Below, piece after piece: positions 7,543 through 14,968 of a DNA stretch of 35,193 bases. The notes below the pieces were generated by a model. That model worked only from the letters and a program-made list of their open reading frames with translations. It was not told the origin of the DNA and made no database searches. Numbering within the stretch: the first letter of the stretch is position 1; the number at the start of each line of letters is the position of its first letter. The stretch is from contig CALVJM010000004.1 in the NCBI GenBank assembly GCA_944332155.1, forward strand, positions 1-35,193, given 5' to 3'. This stretch comes from an uncultured Bacilli bacterium. GTDB lineage: Bacteria > Bacillota_I > Bacilli_A > RF39 > UBA660. The position numbers were made by a program, and so were the translations under genes.

Positions 7543-7833
7543 CCCCTCATTAAAATATAAGATTTCTTTATTTAATTTTTTTGCATACGCAATTTCTTTT
7601 TGAGTAGAATTACCGATATATCCATCGATATTAACAACATAAATCGCATCGCTCATTTCAATTTTTTTAAAATGAATTTGACTTAAAATATCTAATTCTT
7701 TGTCATTATAATTACGATCACTATAAACACATTGAATAACAACATATCCCTTTTCTAATTCTAATTCCGTAGCTAATTCTATCATTTCTTTTTTATATTT
7801 CATACTACCACAAATAGTTACTACTTTAGTCAT
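7528..7833 (-). CDS. DUF4406 / nucleoside 2-deoxyribosyltransferase-like small protein
   Basis: A 101-residue Rossmann-like protein. VVTICGSMKYKKEMIELATE resembles the nucleotide-sugar-binding first loop, and DAIYVVNIDGYIGNSTQKEI has the D...N..G..G....E pattern of the nucleoside 2-deoxyribosyltransferase fold, where the Glu would be catalytic. These proteins cleave or bind nucleoside-type ligands, but this member's substrate is unknown. The frame opens at 7866; ATG at 7833 with AAGGAGA 5 nt upstream fits better. It sits upstream of rpmE and downstream of the Bax-inhibitor gene, same strand. Confidence 0.75.
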   Translation of the reverse strand: MTKVVTICGSMKYKKEMIELATELELEKGYVVIQCVYSDRNYNDKELDILSQIHFKKIEMSDAIYVVNIDGYIGNSTQKEIAYAKKLNKEILYFNEGLSNN

Positions 7834-7874
7834 AAAATCTCCTTTCATGTAAAAAGTATATACCAAAGTATATA

Positions 7875-8519
7875 CTAGTTACGACGATCACCAAATATAG
7901 AAATTAAGTGAATAAATAAATTAATAAAATCTAAATATAATTCTAAAGCTCCAATGATTGCTACTTTATTTTCATCATCTATAACATTACTAAACGCCTT
8001 TATACGTTGAATGTCATACGCAATAAATCCGACAAATATAATAACTGCAATCACACTAATTATTAAATCTAAAGTAGGATTACCTAAGAAAATATTTACT
8101 ACCGATACGAGAATAATACCGATTAACCCAAACAATAGAATTATCCCCATTTTTGATAAATCAATATTAGTAAAATAACCAATTAAACCAAATATTAAGA
8201 ATAATACAGATGTAACAGCAAAGATGAAAATAATGGATGAAACATTAAACAATAAGAAAATAGATGAAAATGTTAGACCACTCAATACTGAATATCCTAA
8301 AAACGAAAAAATCGCTGTCGTTAAACTCATTTTATGAATACGCGCCGATAAAAAGATTACTAATAATAATTCGGCAATAAAAATAATCCAATATGCACTT
8401 GTACTAAAGATATTATATATCATGTTCTCATTAGTACTTACATAAATACCTGTTGCGAATGTAACAAATAAACCGACAAACATCCATAAAAATACTTTAG
8501 AAAAAATCGATTTTTGCAT
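7875..8519 (-). CDS. Bax inhibitor-1/YccA family membrane protein
   Basis: Multipass membrane protein of the BI-1 (TMBIM) superfamily; bacterial members act as pH-sensitive calcium leak channels (BsYetJ) or modulate FtsH (YccA). Seven hydrophobic segments fill the 214 residues. VGFIAYDIQRIKAF near the C-terminus holds the conserved Asp in the BI-1 signature, and LELYLDFINLFIHLISIFGD completes the family pattern with its second conserved Asp. An in-frame upstream ATG at 8549 exists, but ATG at 8519 follows GAGGTGATATC. The specific function in this cell is unknown. Confidence 0.88.
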   Translation of the reverse strand: MQKSIFSKVFLWMFVGLFVTFATGIYVSTNENMIYNIFSTSAYWIIFIAELLLVIFLSARIHKMSLTTAIFSFLGYSVLSGLTFSSIFLLFNVSSIIFIFAVTSVLFLIFGLIGYFTNIDLSKMGIILLFGLIGIILVSVVNIFLGNPTLDLIISVIAVIIFVGFIAYDIQRIKAFSNVIDDENKVAIIGALELYLDFINLFIHLISIFGDRRN

Positions 8520-8553
8520 GATATCACCTCTATATATATTATATAGCATTTTT

Positions 8554-9270
8554 TCATTTTAATAAAGAATTATTAATGATTTTTATCATTTCTTTTCCTA
8601 GTTCTTTTTCACCTTCTCTAGAAAGTAAAGCTGTTTCATCATCAAAATAATCTTTATTTATTGTAAAAGATGATAAATCAACAACCGTAATTTGATATGC
8701 TTTAGCTATCGCATCTAATCTTTTATTCGCATAATATATCATTTTACTTGCTTTATCAGAATTGATATTACATGGTACATAATAGTTTGTAATTACAATA
8801 TCTTCTTTACAATATTCACGAAGTAATTGAAGAAGTTCATCGACATCTTCAGACATTTCATCTACATAATCATATAATTCTTCCATTGAAAAATCCTCAA
8901 CATCTAAATTCATTTTATATAGAAAATCATTCATTCCAATACAAACAGTCACTAAGTCTGCTTTAATTAAAGCATTTTTTATTGATTTTTCTTTACCTTG
9001 AATTGTTTTCTTTTCATTGTTTTTAATCTGATATATTAAATCAGTAGTTCTTAAATTCATATTTGAGAACTCATTTATATATACTTCTAACTTATTTTTA
9101 TCTTTTAAGTCTTCAACAATAGCTTTATTCCAATAAAATTCATTATCTATACCAGTTGTAATATAATCACCAATCGATAAATAATATACTTTTTTATCTA
9201 ATGTTGTTAAATAAATTAAGAAAATTGCCAATACAATAAATAACATCACAATAATATATTTTAGTTTCAC
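8554..9270 (-). CDS. SGNH/GDSL-like protein, apparently lacking catalytic residues
   Basis: SGNH-hydrolase-fold protein with an N-terminal membrane anchor (about residues 8-25), placing the domain outside the membrane. Block I, normally GDS with the nucleophilic Ser, reads SIGDYITTG: the Ser is replaced by Tyr. Block III is intact as GMND. The C-terminal Asp-x-x-His site reads ALLSREG, where His appears replaced by Ser. The family hydrolyses esters, for example acyl groups on envelope polymers; this copy may be a pseudoenzyme or act as a binding protein. ATG at 9276 is too close to the GGGGG; GTG at 9270 fits the spacing better (about 238 aa). Confidence 0.75.
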   Translation of the reverse strand: MKLKYIIVMLFIVLAIFLIYLTTLDKKVYYLSIGDYITTGIDNEFYWNKAIVEDLKDKNKLEVYINEFSNMNLRTTDLIYQIKNNEKKTIQGKEKSIKNALIKADLVTVCIGMNDFLYKMNLDVEDFSMEELYDYVDEMSEDVDELLQLLREYCKEDIVITNYYVPCNINSDKASKMIYYANKRLDAIAKAYQITVVDLSSFTINKDYFDDETALLSREGEKELGKEMIKIINNSLLK

Positions 9271-9283
9271 ACACATTCCCCCA

Positions 9284-9309
9284 AAGAAAAAAGTAGTCTA
9301 CACTACTTT
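9284..9309 (-). terminator. murA terminator
   Basis: AAAGTAGT (9290-9297), loop CTAC, ACTACTTT (9302-9309): an 8-bp stem followed by TTTTCTTT on the minus strand. It overlaps the murA stop codon. Confidence 0.85.
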
Positions 9310-10567
9310 ATTTTATTTCTTCTAAACGAATTTTAGCACCAACATTAGATAATTTTTCAATAATATTTTCATACCCACGTAATACATGTTCTACTTTCTG
9401 AATAGTTGTTGTACCACTCGCGATTAAACCTGCTAATATTAAACAAGCTCCAGCACGTAAATCAGTTGCGACAACAGTCGTACCAGATAAAGATGTAGGT
9501 CCAGTAATTTCAATACAATCGGGATTTTTAAGATGGATATTCGCACCCATTTGATTTAAATACTTTGTATTGAGAAATCTATTTTCATAAATAGTTTCTG
9601 TAATTGTACTTTTTCCATTACAACAAGTTAATAAGGTAGTCAATGGTTGTTGAAGATCAGTTGGAAAACCAGGAAAAACACCAGTTGTGATATGAACAGG
9701 TTTTAAACAATCACTATTACGAATCGTAATTGTATCTCCTTCTAATTTCATTTTAACACCCATTTGTTTTAACTTTTGTAACAAAGATAAAATGTGTTCA
9801 GGAATTACATTTTCTATTTTCAAATTGTCACCTAATAAGGCACCGGCAATTAAATAAGTGCCAGCTTCAATACGATCTGGTATTACTTCTGTATAAGCAT
9901 GGTGTAAATGTTCTACACCCTTAATAATAATAGTACTAGTACCTGCACCCTTAATTTTCGCACCCATATTATTTAAAAAAGTAGCAACATTAACGATTTC
10001 TGGTTCACAAGCTGCATTTTCAATAGTGGTTGTACCAGTTGCTTTAACTGCAGCTAACATAATATTAATAGTTGCTCCGACACTAGGCATATCTAAATAA
10101 ATATTACTACCTTTCAGTTCTTCCGCTTTTATTGTATATTTATTTCCATCTTCGATAATATGTGCTCCTAATGCTTCAAATCCCTTCAAATGTAAATCAA
10201 TAGGTCTTGCTCCAATGGGACAACCACCAGGAAAGTACATTGTTGCTACTTTATATTTTCCTAGAAGAGCTCCCATAAAGTAATAAGAAGCACGTAATTT
10301 TTTGGAAATTTTTTCTGGTATTTCTCGATTTTGGATTTCTGTCGCATCTATTTCTATTGTACTATTCATTCGTTTCACTTTGGCCCCTAAATATTCTAAC
10401 ATTTCTTCTAAGGCGTCTATATCCGATATATCAGGTACATTGTCAATCATAACATCTTCATCACATAATAAAGACGCTGGAACTAGTGCAACAGCACTAT
10501 TTTTAGCTCCACTAACTGTAATTGTTCCTTTTAATGGATGACCTCCTTCAATAACAATCTGTTTCAT
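9308..10567 (-). CDS. murA: UDP-N-acetylglucosamine 1-carboxyvinyltransferase
   Basis: First committed step of peptidoglycan precursor synthesis: it transfers enolpyruvate from PEP to UDP-GlcNAc in the cytosol. At 419 residues it has normal length. Lys22-Asn23 in SGAKNSA bind substrate, and the mobile loop YFPGGCPIGARPID carries the catalytic Cys116, so the enzyme should be fosfomycin-sensitive. The closing DLRAGACLILAGLIASG segment is canonical. The gene follows fba, as murAB and fbaA lie near each other in Bacillus. Firmicutes often have two MurA paralogues; which type this is cannot be told from one copy. TGGAGG-type Shine-Dalgarno lies before ATG at 10567. Confidence 0.97.
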   Translation of the reverse strand: MKQIVIEGGHPLKGTITVSGAKNSAVALVPASLLCDEDVMIDNVPDISDIDALEEMLEYLGAKVKRMNSTIEIDATEIQNREIPEKISKKLRASYYFMGALLGKYKVATMYFPGGCPIGARPIDLHLKGFEALGAHIIEDGNKYTIKAEELKGSNIYLDMPSVGATINIMLAAVKATGTTTIENAACEPEIVNVATFLNNMGAKIKGAGTSTIIIKGVEHLHHAYTEVIPDRIEAGTYLIAGALLGDNLKIENVIPEHILSLLQKLKQMGVKMKLEGDTITIRNSDCLKPVHITTGVFPGFPTDLQQPLTTLLTCCNGKSTITETIYENRFLNTKYLNQMGANIHLKNPDCIEITGPTSLSGTTVVATDLRAGACLILAGLIASGTTTIQKVEHVLRGYENIIEKLSNVGAKIRLEEIK

Positions 10568-10616
10568 ATAAACCTCCGTGTCAATATATTAATATGCATT
10601 TATTTTCAATGTGTGT

Positions 10617-11468
10617 TTATGCTTTATTAATACTTCCTAATAATTCTAATTTATGATCAATCGTTTTCTTCATCGCCATTTCTCCAGCTTTGATTACTTT
10701 TCTTGGATCATATACATTTTGATTAGATTCAATAAAATCACGAACTGCATCATTCCATGCCATCTGCAATTCTGTATTAATATTTAATTTAGATATTCCA
10801 CATTGAATAGCTGTACGAATAAGATCATCGCCAATACCACTTCCACCATGTAAAACTAATGGTATGTTCAATGCATCATTTATTTTTTTCATACGTTCAA
10901 AGTCTAATTTTGGTTCTCCTTTATATATACCATGAACACTACCTAAAGCAGGTGCTAAAAAATCAATGTTTGTTTCTTTCGCTAAAGATATGGCATCCTC
11001 TACTTTTGCATACGCAAGTTCATCAGCAACACCATCTTCTTCTCCACCAATATGACCAATTTCAGCTTCTACAGTAACCTCTCTAGAATGAGCATAATCG
11101 ACTACCTCTTTAGTCATTCTAATATTTTCTTCTAAAGAATATTTAGAAGCATCAATCATAACTGATGTAAATCCAGCATCAATTGCTTTCTTACAGCTGT
11201 CTACACTGCTTCCATGATCTAAATGAAGAGCAACAGGAATTGTAATAGTTAAATCATTGATTAAACTTTTAACTAAAGATACCACTACATGATATCCTCC
11301 CATATAATGTATTGCACCTTCACTAACACCTAAAATAACTGGACTGTTTAACTTTTGACATTCTTCTAATATAAAACGAGTCCATTCTAAATTATTGATA
11401 TTAAAGTGCGCAATAGCGTATTTTTGATTATGCGCATCCATAAGCATTTTTTTTGCATTAACTAACAT
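10617..11468 (-). CDS. fba: Class II fructose-bisphosphate aldolase
   Basis: Zinc-dependent glycolytic/gluconeogenic enzyme converting fructose 1,6-bisphosphate to DHAP and glyceraldehyde 3-phosphate. The active-site Asp and first zinc His are in VALHLDHGSS; EAEIGHIGGEEDG and PLVLHGGSGI carry the remaining ligand and phosphate-binding sites. GHIGGEEDG matches the FBA sub-family rather than the tagatose enzymes, though these relatives overlap. A GTG at 11477 is in frame, but ATG at 11468 with AGGTG seven bases upstream is better (283 aa). It lies 49 bp upstream of murA, same strand. Confidence 0.93.
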   Translation of the reverse strand: MLVNAKKMLMDAHNQKYAIAHFNINNLEWTRFILEECQKLNSPVILGVSEGAIHYMGGYHVVVSLVKSLINDLTITIPVALHLDHGSSVDSCKKAIDAGFTSVMIDASKYSLEENIRMTKEVVDYAHSREVTVEAEIGHIGGEEDGVADELAYAKVEDAISLAKETNIDFLAPALGSVHGIYKGEPKLDFERMKKINDALNIPLVLHGGSGIGDDLIRTAIQCGISKLNINTELQMAWNDAVRDFIESNQNVYDPRKVIKAGEMAMKKTIDHKLELLGSINKA

Positions 11469-11544
11469 AATTATCACCTAATTAACATTATAACACGCAT
11501 AGTTTATTCTACCAAATAAAAAGCTTGGTCTTTTTTAAAGTTTA

Positions 11545-11572
11545 CAAAAAAAGCGTATTATTACGCCTTTTA
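11545..11572 (-). terminator. ABC-F gene terminator
   Basis: GCGTA (11553-11557), loop TTAT, TACGC (11562-11566 region) with flanking A/T pairs, followed on the minus strand by TTTTTTTG. It begins at the ABC-F stop codon. Confidence 0.8.
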
Positions 11573-13072
11573 ATAAATTCTCTTTAATCCTTCTTTAGAT
11601 AACTCATATTTCTCTTGACAGACTTGCTCTATAAAATTTCGATCATGAGAAATACTAATAATAGCTCCTCCATAAGATTGTAACATTTGACAAATAACAG
11701 GTATAGATAATGGACTAACATTTCTCGTTGGTTCATCTAATAATAATACATTACATCCATCTAACACAAATTTTAAAAAGATTAATTTAGCTTTTGTTCC
11801 TCCACTTAAATATTTCATATTAGTAGTCATTTCTTCTTTCGAAAAATTCATATTTCCTAAATAACTTCGAACTTTTCCTATTTCTTCATTGTTGAAATCA
11901 ACATTTAAAAAGTCTAATGGTGTATCCATAGGATTCCATAATTCGTCATAGTTCTGAGGCATATAACCAACTTTTAAATCAGAACGTAATTGTAATTGAT
12001 GTAAAATAAACTTCAATAAAGTAGTCTTTCCAACACCGTTTTTTCCTACAATGACAATATGTTTATTTCCTAATATGTGTAAATGTAAATTTCGTGATAA
12101 TACCTTATTATCTATTTTTAACACCGGTAAATCTAACTTCAATATCTCTTTTCGTTGGGGCAATAATACTGGATTAAATTGAAAAAAGATAGCGTCTTCT
12201 ACCATCGGTTTTTCAGATATAGATTGATTTTGCATCCTTTTTTCTTGAGCTTTTAAACTATGAATTTTCTTTTTCAATTTAGCAGCTTCCCCAGGATAAC
12301 GACGACTAATTACATTTTGTGCATGTTCGACTTTTTGCGTGATTCGATCTAATTTTTCTTTTTTCTTTTGATAAAGATGTTGTTCTTTTTTGGCAACCAT
12401 TGTCGCATGTTTTAAATATCGATCACGAGTATTAATATATTCATTATATCCCATTTTTTTATATGTCCAACGAGGTTCTGACTTATTATGAATCATCTCT
12501 AGATGTAATATTTGATTTGCGGTAGCAGTAAGTAATCTTTCATCGTGTGAAACATAAATAATCGGTATTTTTTGTTTTTTAATAAATTGCTCCAACCACA
12601 ATAATGTAGATAAATCTAAATCGTTAGTTGGTTCATCAAAAATCAATAAATCAGGTTCCTGTAATAATATTTTTAATAATTGAAGTTTTACTTTTTCGCC
12701 ACCACTTAATACACTTATTGATGAAACTTCTTGAATATCTTCTCGTAAATGTAAATCTTTGATTAATTTATAATACAAATTTATTTTTCTATAGTAATCG
12801 TCTTGTGATTCATACAAATAATCAAAGACAGAATTAGCTAAATCTTCTTCTAAGTTTTGTTTTAAATAACCTATTCTTTTCGCACGACATACAATTTGTC
12901 CGTCTATCCACTGTAATTCTAGTTGCCCTATCAAAGCTTTTAAAAGTGTCGTTTTCCCAGTTCCTTCTTCTCCTATGATAGCTAAACAATCTCCAGAATG
13001 AAGATTAAATGATAAATTTTTTATGATTACTTTTTCTTGTATTTTTATTGTTACATTTTTTACTTCTAACAT
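11570..13072 (-). CDS. ABC-F family ATPase, possible ribosomal protection protein
   Basis: Soluble twin-ATPase protein that would bind the ribosomal E site. Domain 1: Walker A GEEGTGKT (34-41), LSGGE (122-126), Walker B with DEPTND. A Lys/Arg-rich interdomain linker (about 185-290) follows. Domain 2: GKNGVGKT (343-350), LSGGTKAK (422-429), then LLLDEPTRNVSPLS in place of the common DEPTNHLD. At 500 aa and with the DEPTRN variant, it resembles the antibiotic-resistance ABC-F group (Lsa/Vga-like) more than housekeeping EttA/YkpA. Resistance is inferred, not shown; the leader ORF and hairpin upstream support inducible control. Shine-Dalgarno AGGAGG is at 13078-13083. Confidence 0.85.
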   Translation of the reverse strand: MLEVKNVTIKIQEKVIIKNLSFNLHSGDCLAIIGEEGTGKTTLLKALIGQLELQWIDGQIVCRAKRIGYLKQNLEEDLANSVFDYLYESQDDYYRKINLYYKLIKDLHLREDIQEVSSISVLSGGEKVKLQLLKILLQEPDLLIFDEPTNDLDLSTLLWLEQFIKKQKIPIIYVSHDERLLTATANQILHLEMIHNKSEPRWTYKKMGYNEYINTRDRYLKHATMVAKKEQHLYQKKKEKLDRITQKVEHAQNVISRRYPGEAAKLKKKIHSLKAQEKRMQNQSISEKPMVEDAIFFQFNPVLLPQRKEILKLDLPVLKIDNKVLSRNLHLHILGNKHIVIVGKNGVGKTTLLKFILHQLQLRSDLKVGYMPQNYDELWNPMDTPLDFLNVDFNNEEIGKVRSYLGNMNFSKEEMTTNMKYLSGGTKAKLIFLKFVLDGCNVLLLDEPTRNVSPLSIPVICQMLQSYGGAIISISHDRNFIEQVCQEKYELSKEGLKRIY

Positions 13073-13150
13073 ATATACCTCCTTATGGGTATAAATGTTC
13101 TTTATACCCTTTTATTTTAGTATATATCCTCTTCTCATGTTCTCACCTCC
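13070..13150 (-). promoter_or_regulatory. Candidate ribosome-stalling attenuator of the ABC-F gene
   Basis: On the minus strand: strong Shine-Dalgarno GGAGGTG, an 8-codon leader ORF, then a perfect 9-bp hairpin (GGGTATAAA-GAACA-TTTATACCC, 13087-13109) ending 3 nt before the ABC-F AGGAGG. There is no U-run, so it is not an intrinsic terminator. In addition ATATATAC in the leader (13120-13127) can pair with GTATATAT at 13071-13078, covering the ABC-F start codon and the edge of its Shine-Dalgarno. A ribosome stalled in the leader would break that helix. Confidence 0.6.
13112..13138 (-). CDS. Leader peptide MRRGYILK
   Basis: Eight codons plus TAA upstream of the ABC-F gene, with GGAGGTG 5 nt before the ATG, a ribosome binding site as good as that of any full gene here. 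Short leader peptides in front of ABC-F and erm genes commonly sense ribosome-binding antibiotics by stalling. The Arg-Arg start resembles positively charged stalling peptides only in general character. The identity of any inducer is unknown. Confidence 0.6.
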   Translation of the reverse strand: MRRGYILK

Positions 13151-13167
13151 GCATAAAACATACTCAA

Positions 13168-13197
13168 ATTTTATCATATTTTATGGAATAATGTAAA
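13168..13197 (-). promoter_or_regulatory. Possible promoter of the leader/ABC-F transcript
   Basis: On the minus strand, TTTACA (13192-13197), an 18-bp spacer and TAAAAT (13168-13173), each five of six to consensus. It overlaps the 3' end of mntP and would start transcription about 20-25 nt before the leader ORF. Confidence 0.45.
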
Positions 13198-13714
13198 TAA
13201 TACCCAAAATAATAAGTACAACACCACCAATAACCGTAGATAATTTACCAATTAAATGATTAATATACTTTCCTAGTTTTAACCCTAAATAAGTAAAAAA
13301 ACCACTACATATTGAAAAAATAAAGCAAGAAATCATATAGTACTGTGTAATAGATGATAAACCAATACCTACAGAAAAACTATCTAAACTAACAGCAAAG
13401 CCAAAAACTAATAATTCCCACATATTCATATTTTTATTAATCTCTTCGTTTTTAAAGCTTTCAATCAACATTTGAACACCAATAAAAACTAGTACAAAAA
13501 AGACTAATAAATCAGGTTCAACAGGTAAAAAATGAACAATTGCCTGGCCCATTATTAAACCAATTAAGGGCATTAAAAAGTGATATAAACTGACAATAAT
13601 GGTTAAACTAATCATTGTTCTTTTAGGTAATCCTATCGTTCCATAAGCCAACGATAAAGAAAAGGCATCCATACTTAAACTAATTGCGACAACAATAATA
13701 ACTATTATGTTCAT
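13181..13714 (-). CDS. mntP: Manganese efflux pump MntP-like protein
   Basis: Six-helix inner membrane protein of the MntP/DUF204 family exporting Mn2+. Two half-repeats carry the family motifs: LSMDAFSLSLAYG in the first and VSLDSFSVGIGL in the second, with membrane Asp residues expected to bind Mn. At 177 aa it is of MntP length; the sporulation protein YtaF belongs to the same superfamily. In Bacillus ywlD/mntP lies next to spoIIR exactly as here, which favours MntP. No yybP-ykoY manganese riboswitch fits in the 90-bp gap upstream. GAAGGTGG precedes the ATG. Confidence 0.87.
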   Translation of the reverse strand: MNIIVIIVVAISLSMDAFSLSLAYGTIGLPKRTMISLTIIVSLYHFLMPLIGLIMGQAIVHFLPVEPDLLVFFVLVFIGVQMLIESFKNEEINKNMNMWELLVFGFAVSLDSFSVGIGLSSITQYYMISCFIFSICSGFFTYLGLKLGKYINHLIGKLSTVIGGVVLIILGIIYIIP

Positions 13715-13742
13715 GTAACCACCTTCTAAGAAAGTTTATTCA

Positions 13743-13772
13743 TAAAAAAATAAAGTAGACTATTCTACTTTA
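13743..13772 (-). terminator. spoIIR terminator
   Basis: TAAAGTAGA (13751-13759), loop CTAT, TCTACTTTA (13764-13772): a 9-bp stem followed by TTTTTTT on the minus strand, between spoIIR and mntP. Confidence 0.85.
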
Positions 13773-13804
13773 TATCAATATCATAATATCCATAAAATTG
13801 AATT

Positions 13805-14335
13805 CTATAAGAACTGTTCAATTAATTCTTGAACAAAAAATTTATACTCTACTTCATCACTTTCTTCTGCCTCCATTAAACACATAGGAGGAAATAATAC
13901 ACACCACCAATTATCACCTTTTCCTTCACCAAGAGTAACTAATAATGAATTATAGTATCCTTCTTCATAAGTTACACCCTTAAATTCTTTTTCGGGAAAA
14001 TAGTTTTGTCCAAAATGAAGACTGTAACCTAATGGATATTGTTCTTTTATTAATAAATCATTAATGCGATTATCAATTAAAGATAAATTGGCATTAATAA
14101 TTCTTTCTGCTTCCTCACTACCCTTAGTGTCTTTTAATAATTCATAAGTTGTAGTTTGTAACTCTTTTTTTACTTTTTCTTTAATTGCTTGATCATATTC
14201 ACTATTACTATTGGAAATGACTCGCATACGAATCGCATCACTTGGAATAATTAGTTCTGATGCATTAGCTAGACCTTTTGTAAAAAAATTATAACCTAAG
14301 AATAATATAAAGAAAATAATTATTATTTTTTTCAT
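13805..14335 (-). CDS. spoIIR: Stage II sporulation protein R
   Basis: Forespore-secreted signalling protein that activates the SpoIIGA protease and so pro-sigma-E processing in the mother cell. A signal/anchor helix at the N-terminus (KKIIIIFFILFLGYNFF) precedes the conserved DAIRMRVISNSNSEYDQAIK, and the diagnostic GEGKGDNWWCVLFPPMC occurs near the C-terminus. 176 aa from ATG at 14335, preceded by AGGTG; a GTG at 14344 is also in frame. It is separate from mntP by a terminator and so may be regulated on its own, as expected for a sigma-F gene. I found no convincing sigma-F promoter. Confidence 0.93.
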   Translation of the reverse strand: MKKIIIIFFILFLGYNFFTKGLANASELIIPSDAIRMRVISNSNSEYDQAIKEKVKKELQTTTYELLKDTKGSEEAERIINANLSLIDNRINDLLIKEQYPLGYSLHFGQNYFPEKEFKGVTYEEGYYNSLLVTLGEGKGDNWWCVLFPPMCLMEAEESDEVEYKFFVQELIEQFL

Positions 14336-14474
14336 TTTAATCACCTATTACATAGTGAAAATCTTTCAAATTTTTATACATTTTTATTCCAATAATATTA
14401 AACATATATTTTTACAATTATTGACACTATTTCATTTCATAGATATATATTTATATTTTGTTACCTTTTAGCAC

Positions 14475-14498
14475 TAAAAAAGAACGTTTTAAACGTTC
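14475..14498 (-). terminator. rlmH operon terminator
   Basis: The symmetrical GAACGTTTTAAACGTTC (14482-14498) forms a short stem (GAACGT / ACGTTC, 5-nt loop) flanked by A-runs and followed on the minus strand by TTTTTTAG. It lies 14 bases after the rlmH stop. Confidence 0.8.
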
Positions 14499-14512
14499 AA
14501 AAAATTATATTA

Positions 14513-14968
14513 TTATTTGTGATAAGATTCATTATGTACACTTTTGTAACTACGATAAATTTGTTCTAATAAAAGAATACGAAATAATTGATGAGGAAAT
14601 GTCATTCTAGAAAAAGATAATTTGAACTGAGCTTTATCTTTGATTTCTTGGTCTAATCCGTATGATCCACCAATGATAAAAGTAATCGTTGATTGATTTA
14701 AAAAAGTTTTATCTAAATATTCTGCAAATTGATTAGAAGTCAGCTCTTTACCTTCTATTTCTAAAGTAATGATATAATCTTTATCAGAAATTTTTTTTAG
14801 AATAAGATCCTTTTCTTTTTTCATTATCCAATTAGGATTATCACCTTTAACATCTTCAACTTCGATTATTTCTAATTTTGTATACTTTGAAAGACGTTTT
14901 TGAAATTCTAGTATTGCTTCTCTATAAAATTTCTCTTTAATTTTCCCTACACAAATAATTTTTATCAT
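14513..14968 (-). CDS. rlmH: 23S rRNA (pseudouridine-1915-N3) methyltransferase
   Basis: SPOUT-class (trefoil-knot) methyltransferase methylating pseudouridine 1915 of 23S rRNA helix 69. MIKIICVGKIKEKFYREAI is the canonical start, FIIGGSYGLDQEIK is the SAM-binding knot, and the C-terminal LLLEQIYRSYKSVHNESYHK is the conserved end that closes the active site. The length of 151 aa is close to normal (159). It overlaps walJ by four bases (ATGA), so the two are coupled; the same neighbours occur in Bacillus. End of an operon with the terminator at 14475-14498. Confidence 0.97.
   Translation of the reverse strand: MIKIICVGKIKEKFYREAILEFQKRLSKYTKLEIIEVEDVKGDNPNWIMKKEKDLILKKISDKDYIITLEIEGKELTSNQFAEYLDKTFLNQSTITFIIGGSYGLDQEIKDKAQFKLSFSRMTFPHQLFRILLLEQIYRSYKSVHNESYHK

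Noticed and set aside
13715-13804. Manganese (yybP-ykoY) riboswitch before mntP
   Set aside because: The gap is 90 bp and largely taken by a terminator; the conserved riboswitch loops are not visible.
14336-14475. Sigma-F/G promoter upstream of spoIIR
   Set aside because: A TGTATA-like -35 is present on the minus strand, but the -10 element at the right distance does not match.
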